Shown here in pieces: positions 38,401 to 47,400 of a DNA stretch of 64,000 nt. The notes under the pieces are model-generated. The model saw only the letters and a list, made by a program, of their open reading frames with translations, made no database searches and was not told where the DNA came from. The translations under genes were made by a program, and so were the position numbers. The DNA is from Paraescarpia echinospica. Lineage: Eukaryota > Annelida > Polychaeta > Sabellida > Siboglinidae. Each line of letters begins with the position of its first letter. Within the stretch, counting starts at the first letter, position 1. Location of the stretch: positions 51,940,702 through 52,004,701 of the forward strand of contig CM034532.1 of NCBI GenBank assembly GCA_020002185.1. Reading direction: 5' to 3'.

Positions 38401-41400
38401 GCGTCATACACTTTTTTATTATCTGACGCCTCGTCGATGCCGGTCGCAATTTCGAACCGACTCCACGTTTTACGCCAAGCCTTCCACAGAATTGCGACCG
38501 ATTTATCATTGATGTTCAACGGTTTTGGCATAGGAATGTTCGACGTTGCCATCGTTGACGTTGTCAGATACGGTAGGCCAGAGTACAGCAGTGCCAGCGA
38601 ACACTAAACAGTTCCGAACACTCACCACAAGCGATAATGTCACAAACTGGACGTTAGCGGTTCGTGTACATACGCACTGACACCATGTTATGTTGCGGTG
38701 GTGCTTTGATTAGAACTGTACATGGCATAGAAAGTGTTATAAGTATTTATTGAGTTAATACAAACAGAATAACTCGCTGCGCGCCATCGTGACATGTACT
38801 TGACCCCGTGACCCCGATGCCCAGTGTCGCTGTCGGAGAATGTCCCAATAATAAATACCAATATCGTGACACATGTCATCCTTAGTCGTTCTTCTACACC
38901 CCAAATTGAGATGGGACCGACATTAACGTGATCTCTGAGTCACGAGGGACAAACAGTCCCCAATGTTAAGAGCCAGGTTCTTACACCAAATATACATGTA
39001 CCCCAGGGGTACACACTTGTTGTGTACAGTTGTCAAGGCGACTAAATTAGCTATTCAGCAGTGGTCATCGTTTATTGTCGCTCAATAATAGTTTATGGAG
39101 ATTTTTGCGGTTTTTAATTATGGATTATCAAAATCTGTGGTGGCCACAATGGCGGACGGCATTACTTCAACTAACGATGTACCACTGTATGTTTTGGACA
39201 GATTATTTGATAGATTTAGTGAAGAATCTTTGTCGGATGTTGACGATTGACACAAATGTCTGCGAATTTAGTATACAACTGTGTTCAGCAACTACAAAAA
39301 CATTGAAATCTTGGTGGCCATCTTGGACTGCTGGTTACCATGATGACAGATTGTAAAATGATATGGCTCATTTTACTCGCTGATTATCATAATTTCCAGA
39401 AAATGTGTACCATTCCTATTCATAAAATGCATTTTTGTTGCTCAAATCTTGACTTGAAGTGAGGTAGTCCATTGTCTTGCATATTCACGGACAATGCAGT
39501 ATTCAGTAGTCACAGCCGGTCAGGGCTGCAGTACTGAAATGGTTAAATAGTCTTTAGACTTAGAACATGACATCAATTACTCCCTTTAACAACAGCTATG
39601 AACAACCAAACAGCAATCATGTTTACCTCAATCTCTGGAGCAATCATGCGGCATGGTCCACACCAAGTGGCGAAGAAGTCTATAACGACTGCCTTGTCTC
39701 CAGCCTTCGCCAGCTCAGCATTGAGGGCATCCTACAACAAAGTGTGTTCTCTGTAGCCACTCCCAAGAGGCACCTCAACAAAGGTCTCACGTGGTTCATA
39801 TCTAGCTGTCTATTTGTAATATATACATGCATTACAGTTGTGTGCATTATATATTGGTATATCTAGCTATATTAATAATTCCAAGAAACAAAGTCATACA
39901 ATTTACTTATTTTACTACATTTTTAGACTACATAGAGTATATTTATTTCTTATATTATTATAAATATATAATATATGGGACATGCTTGCTTCAACATTTT
40001 CAATAAGTGACAATGTAGAATGTGTGAAAACAGATTGTGTCATAGTTTAAGTGAATTCACTGAACTATACCTACCAATGGTAGGAACATAAACATGGTTA
40101 CTAGATAATTTTATGATGCTATTCAAACAAGTATTCCACAAACACAGACTCACAGGATTATTGGATTTTCAAAGGGACCACGGCAAAGGTACACTACACA
40201 CTGGTCAGCTCGTTTCACTTTTCACTTCTACTACAATAAGATGATCAATCAGAGGGTTGTTTACACATCTTAAAAATAACAGAATTGACCATCACAGTTT
40301 CTGTTTATGTACCAGTACAGAAGTTTGTAGAATGACAAGCACTCTGCTCAGCAAACACTCTACCAAGCTTGGTGACAATGGCTCTGAAGATCCTCAACGT
40401 GACAGCTTGGCAGAGTAAACAAACGCTAACAGGGGCCTACCTGGGTAATGCTGCGTTCCAATCACCTTGTGTATACCATGAACATGACTTCGTAACCCCT
40501 ACTCGACCCAGTTGCATAAATTTACAAATGGTAAACCGGAGGAGCTCGTGAACTTTCCAGTTCGCCAAGTCGTGTTTACGATATAAGCGAACCATTGGAA
40601 CGCAGCATAATTGCAACTGATCAATGTAATAAAAGTTCCAACAACACACACAGTCAGTAGCATTATGGGACAGGCAGATATAGATACTCCATGTTCTTCT
40701 CAGTTCTGTTATTTATCACTCCACATAAGCGCAGTCAACCCTGTTCACTCAACCGGAAAGGGCAAACCAGAATGTAGACTTGTAGGTATCAAATTGCAGA
40801 ACTTCACCGAACATGTAGCTGCAATCACTGCAAGATGGAAATAATTAACATGTAACAGCACAATTTGGAGTATTAAATTACATACTAGAGGAAGAACCAG
40901 GCAGTCAGTCCATCTAACCTGTCTTTAAGGTTGAAGCTGCGGTGTATTATTAAATTCGTTCAGAACTACAATAGTGCATATTCATGTGTGGAATTTCCGT
41001 ATTGTAACTTCTATGCTTTTCTGTGTCGATCTATGAGTAGTAGCTAAGCCACAGCCATACGTGGTCTGCCAATTCATTCTCTTCTTCTACCACAACTCAA
41101 ACATTTATTTATACTGAAATATGATCCCCACAGTACAAGGCTACAACAAAAAGCTGAATGCACCAAGGTCTTACTGGGAATACTGTCTCTAGCCCAAAAT
41201 GCTACCAATAGTTTACAGTCGATGGTCTAAACTTCTGTCTTAGTAATGATTTAGCCAACTCACTGAACTGGAATATCATTTTTATTATAAAAAATCTGAT
41301 GAAGGAACTGAGACTGTGGATACTTACTGCCAGCGTTACATCACAGAAACCTGTATAAAATTACTGAAATTGCTATAATCCGATTGATTTATGCAATCAA

Positions 41401-44400
41401 TTAAATCTAAACCTAGGTTTACAACATAGCAACATTGTTTAAGGATTCAAATCTACATAGATGCCATCAATACTTAATGGCTGTATAGCCAGCCGGCTCA
41501 ACAATGGTTCAATTTTCATGCAATCAACCTTCCTGCATGGTCATTAGCACATAATGTCCTGGCCATGCTGTCAACACTTGCGCAGGGACTGGTGAGTTGG
41601 TGGGTAGAAGACCACTCACGGTAAAAGGCACTCATTAATTCAAGACTGGCAACAATTATTTCTGGCTAAGGGTCTGAATCTCACTCAGTATAAACTAATT
41701 TTAACTTAGAGTAAACACTGACATTTTTAGTAGTTGTAATGAAACTGCAATCATGATTAAAAATCATGCTTACAATTTTATTGTGCATATATTTATGTGT
41801 TGCTGTGGTCTCAACAACAAGCAGGCAGATCCAGGGGTCAATTCCATTAAAAAACTATTTGTATATAAAGGCAATGGCAAAACCATTAACGTAATCACAA
41901 TTATAATGACGATTACATGCAAAAACCATTAACGTAATCACAATTATAATGACGATTACATGCAAAAACCATTAACGTAATCACAATTATAATGACGATT
42001 ACATTCAAAAACCATTAACGTAATCACAATTATAATGACGATTACATGCAAAAACCATTAACGTAATCACAATTATAATGACGATTACATGCAAAAACCA
42101 TTAACGTAATCACAATTATAATGACGATTACATGCAAAAACCATTAACGTAATCACAATTATAATGACGATTACATGCAAAAATAATCGTGCAACCCACA
42201 GATATACAAACTATTATAAATCATTAGCCAACACAACATAGTACTGCATAAAAATGGAGTTAGCAATTTACCACACTTGTAGAAAAGTGTATTTGGGTAA
42301 AAAATTCAGTGAAATGATAACTACATCTTTCTACTACACAAAAACATTTAATTTGTGTGTGTGTGTGTGCGGTATTGTCTGGAAAATTTACAGTTATCTC
42401 AGTATTGGCCTGTGTGTACATAAATAACCTATCATTCTCCATCTCTGGGCCAACTTTTACACACTGTATTTTAGCACACATATGGGTATTCTAAGCACCT
42501 CTTAGGTTTTGAATGTGATGAACAGGTGTAGCGCTATTAAAGTGAATTCAACTGTACCCATAACTGGTTACGGCCGAACTCTTGACCCCATGGTCGTGAC
42601 TTAATCACTGCCATTGTCTCACTGCTACCATAACTATGAATAATTGCAGAACCTGAGGCATAGCATATGTACTGTTATGTAATACTACGTTAGACAGAGC
42701 TAAGCTGTTGTCCTATAAGCATACAATTGTGATGGTAATAACTGAACTGAGTTAATTAGTGCCTAGAATGTTTATTGAAGTTCAAGGCGGTGAGATATGT
42801 TCTAACTGTTACTGTTTGATGTAGATAAAGATGTTCACTCTGAGTCTGACCTGCATTCTTAATGCTTCTTATCATAAAACACACAGATTACACCTATTGG
42901 ACTGATCACAGAGTAAACCAAATACTGTTGGAATTTAACATAATTAACATTATTTTAAAGATTAACATACATTATTGTAAGTCTTTACAACAAATATTCA
43001 TAATTGATTATAACAAGAAATATTATGGTAATAACACAAAGTGCATCTAGGGGCTCAAAGAAAATTACTGAAGTAAGGTCAGAAAGAATGAATTCAATAC
43101 TGTTTAAATCTTCTTACAAAAACTAGTTATACCTGCTTGTACTCTTGAAGTATTCTTACAAATAATAGTGACCCTATAAAGTAACTCAAGTATTCATGTA
43201 CTTTGACAAGGTGCTCACTGAGGCTGTCTTCGCTACATAAAAAACTGCTATTGGCATCTATTGATAGAGTTTCAAAATGTAATACTAGGTACACAATGTT
43301 TATTGACTGACCAAATTTGTCGTTTTCCCATCAATGGATAACATGAAAAGATATGTGATGGCGTCATCCATTCATAGTTCTGTGCATTGAATTGTTGGAT
43401 ATCTAAGTTATAACTTATGTAGCAATTATTACTAATCATCAGCCATGCAGTGTCCAACAGCCTGGTCGCAATGCTCCAACCGCCTGGTCGCAATGCTCCA
43501 ACCGCCTGGTCGCAATGCTCCAACAGCCTGGTCGCAATGCTCCAACCGCCTGGTCGCAATGCTCCAACCGCCTGGTCGCAATGCTCCAACAGCCTGGTCG
43601 CAATGCTCCAACAGCCTGGTCGCAATGCTCCAATCGCCTGGTCGCAATGCTCCAACAGCCTGGTCGCAATGCTCCAACCGCCCGGTCGCAATGCTCCAAC
43701 AGCCCGGTCGCAATGCTCCAACAGCCCGGTCGCAATGCTCCAACAGCCCGGTCGCAATGCTCCAATCGCCTGGTCGCAATGCTCCAACCGCCTGGTCGCA
43801 ATGCACCACTTTTGGTCAGAATGCCCTAGTTTGGTGATAATGACCTAGTCACAATGCACTACTTTTGGTATATGAAATTATGTTGTGACGTATATTATTT
43901 GTATATACTGATAATTCGTACATAACAGTGGTGCATTGCGACCAGGCCGTTGGTGCACTGCAACCATGCAGTTGGAGCATTGCGACTAGGTTTTGTGCAT
44001 TCAGGCAGTGAGTGGTGCATTCAGCCTCAGGCAGTGGGACATTCCGACCGTGATTCTAATTCAAGATAACAAAATTGACTTGACAGGTGAACAATTGCAC
44101 AACTTACAAGCCTGAATCAAGTCATGATGACTCAGGCAATTTCTCCATTGTGCATTGATTCTAATACAAACTTATCCACCATACTATTAGTCACGTCCAC
44201 CATACGAGTCTTGACGTTGCACACGGTATTAGCCGCCACGCTCATATAGAAACCAGATCCTGTCTAGATCAAACAAGTCGCTTACGGCTATTAGTATTAT
44301 ACTGGTTGCAATGACAAGTTATACGCCTCCTGCCAGGTGTCGCAATAACTGTAGGGGTGGGGGTAAAAAGGTCAATGTTTCAGATCTCAGGGGCTCCAGT

Positions 44401-47400
44401 CTTATTTGATGGCCATATGTGTCAGGAGAAAGAATATATTTTTTTTGGAAATGTGTCAAAAATTTCACGTGACTTCTAACTTTTTCGGGAATGAGGGTCA
44501 TAAAGTGAGATTTTCGAGGGTTAAATTATTTTTGGGCATAACTTTGTAAATTTTAGAGCTACAAACATGATTTAACTATCTATTCCTATGTTGTTAGACA
44601 CAAGGAATCTATTAAAACAATATTCAAAACATTCAGACTGGTCAATTTCGTGAAAATGGCATTTTTTAAATAAAAATAGCGTTTTGTCAAGTAAAAATAA
44701 AAAAACAATTATCAAGTAAACTAATTTTTCTCATCTTTTTTATTTTTGGACATGTATTAATCAATGGTAATGGGTTCACACCAATGTTTTAACAGGATGC
44801 ACTCATTTAGATATTGACATTCCAGATCCATGCCTATATAAATAGCCATAAGGTTAACTACGACGGGCCAGATTCATATCTGCTGCATGACATGTATGAC
44901 ACCTAATTCCTACATATTGTGGCAGAATGTAATATATAACTTTAATAATTTACTTGCTAATATGCCACAAGAGGGCAGTACAACATTAATTTGATTATAA
45001 GTGACACACCAGGAGAAACATACCCATAGTTCCCTCTTTTTAATGTATGATTTGCATGAAGATGAAGTCTCTGTTCAGCTTCTCCTATGTTTGACTCACC
45101 GGGTCCAGGAATGTGTACTTATTATTGTGATTTACTATGTGATTACTAGAAGTAAATACAGTTAATAAAATTTGGAAGCCTGTGCATGCTAAACTATTTA
45201 TTATCAAATATATGAATTTCTAAGAGATCTGGCAGTGTCCTGTAGTGACCTCCATTTAAAATGGAGGTAATTTAGCAACCAGAAGTGTTGAATGATATGG
45301 TTAGTAATATACCCTCTAGAGCTAGGTTTGTTGAACTGCATTGCCAGATACTTTTACATAAAACTGAATAATAAATGAAACGATTGAGTGTTAAATATAG
45401 TTATTTATCAAAAATAATCAATCATAAAAAATGGGCCAAGTGGCCCTGAAGTCCTTTGGACAAATATGTCTACATGTGACCCCGGCTGACCAAATGAGTG
45501 ATAAGTCAGAAAAATTGTAACATTGTTTTCTTACATCCTTGTATAGGTTTGGTAGGGTGCTTTACATGGTTTCAAAAATTATGACTGCTACAAAAATTAG
45601 CGAAGTTATGGAGCACTGAACATGGTAGGGGTCAAAAAGTGAAAATGAAGAAAACGGTTGTTGAAATTATATATGCAAATGGATTGCATGGAAATATTAC
45701 ATGCACAACATTCAAATGTGGCACACGGTATGTAATATGTATGTTATGTTGCAATGATACACTGGAAGTACAAATGTGCTGCTACAAAGACTTATCAAGT
45801 TTGACACAGTTTAAAACCTACAGGCAACTGTCCAGTTTAACAGGGGTCTAGTGGCTTAATGCTGTCTGTTGAAACAAGCTACTGCCAGTGACCAATTACA
45901 GATTAGTCAGTTTCCATCAAACAATAGCAGGCAGAGAATCTTAGCTCCACAGCTGGGTGTAATACACAACAAGTGATAAATATATGATACACTGGAAGTA
46001 CAAATGTGCTGCTACAAAAATGTATAAAGTTATGCCAGATTATGTCTTTATGTATAAAATTATGAGGACAGATTATCTGAGAGTAAAATGTAGTCTAAAG
46101 AAAATAAAAAATAAACACAACTTGCAATTATAGAAAATCAATAGTTTTGAAGATACAGTTTAAAAGTGTTAGGCAACTGTTCAGTCTAACAGGAGACAAG
46201 ACACCACAGTCACACCATTTTATAATAATTAAATGAACATCAAAATAAACACAACTTGCAATTATATAAAATCAATAGTTTTGAGGATACAGTTTAAAAG
46301 TGTTAGGCAACTGTTCAGTCTAACAGAGATCAAGTGTGTCTACTCTGCCTGGGTGCTGTGACCAATGAAAGATTAGTCAAGGTCTCAATGGACTAGGCTG
46401 TAGAGATTAGTCATGGCTGTTGACTTTGTGACACAATACACAACATCTACTGTTGGGGGTGGTCTGAAGGGCCCTTCTCAAAACCACATCACTAAATAAT
46501 GTAAAACTTTTGCACTTTGGGGGCCCCTTAGGTGCCCTTAGAATGATTCAATCAAATACAGATTTATTGTATATAGTGGCACCACCCTAAGATACATCTA
46601 TGCAAAATTTAAAAAAAGTTGCCGAACAGTTTTTGAAAAAATAGGTAAAATTTTACATTTTCACCAGTTTTGGGGTCCTTGGAGGCCCTAAGAAGCCCTT
46701 AAAATGATTCAATCAAATACAGATTTTTGTGTGCATAGTGGCAGTGCCCTAAGATGTCTATGCAAAATTAGAGAAAAAGTTGCTGAACGGTTTCCGAGAT
46801 ACAGCAGCTAACGGCGGACAGCAGGTGCAGAGTGATGGCAATAGTCCCTTGGACCAAAGAACTAAAAACAGAAGTCTTGAAATATTGATAGATCGCTTAA
46901 GATATAGATCGATTTTGTTTTTATTGTTTGCAGCAATAGTACACGATTACTTAGTTTGTGGATCAGTACCATGTCTGAAGTTGTTTTTATTATTGGTGAC
47001 AAGCTGCCCCTGGTCCACGATGCTGTCATAAACATTATTAATTTTGCACCCGGAGGTGTGCCAGGCAAAGAAACGAAAGAACGAACAGCAGCAATAAATG
47101 TGTATGCTGTTGCTTTGAGAGAATGATAGGCAAAAGCCTTTGGATCAGAACACATACAGACTAAGAAGACAGTCATGAAGAAGCTGAGAGAAGCACTAAA
47201 GGTTTATCACAGTGAGGTTGTGGACAATTCTACTAAAGTTCCCTCCAGCAGACGAGAACGTATTTGAATGTGGCGTACCTGTAATATGGGCCTACTATAC
47301 ATCCTAAGATCATCTTCTGATCCAGGCAAGTTTGAAGATGATGAACGTGCATTTTATAATTGGCAGAACTCACCACAATGAACAGGTTACATCAGTGTAG

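Larger units (their letters stand above)
34346..38871 (-). mobile_element. Ty3/gypsy-type LTR retrotransposon, full length
   Basis: The element is 4526 bp on the - strand with 186-bp LTRs that begin TGTTATG and end GTGACA, flanked by a 5-bp target duplication CATGT (34341-34345 and 38872-38876). The LTRs differ by one base (C or T within GTGACACGTACTTG), so the insertion is young. After the 5' LTR comes a primer-binding site TGGTGTCAG, matching the 3' end expected for a tRNA-Leu. A purine tract AAAAGAGGGAGGA precedes the 3' LTR. One uninterrupted gag-pol frame fills the interior. It lies in thioredoxin intron 2 in the same orientation as the gene. Confidence 0.97.

Noticed and set aside
34816..38512. 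Many + strand and alternative-frame open frames
   Set aside because: They are shadows of the G+C-richer gag-pol gene on the - strand.
39075..39356. 93-codon + frame in thioredoxin intron 2
   Set aside because: Trp-rich random-looking composition, no family resemblance, no splice or promoter support.
43272..43848. Six overlapping frames rich in repeated motifs
   Set aside because: These are translations of the 22-bp array on both strands.
45639..45851. 70-codon + frame inside the 3.8-kb element
   Set aside because: It overlaps locally duplicated non-coding blocks and resembles no protein family.
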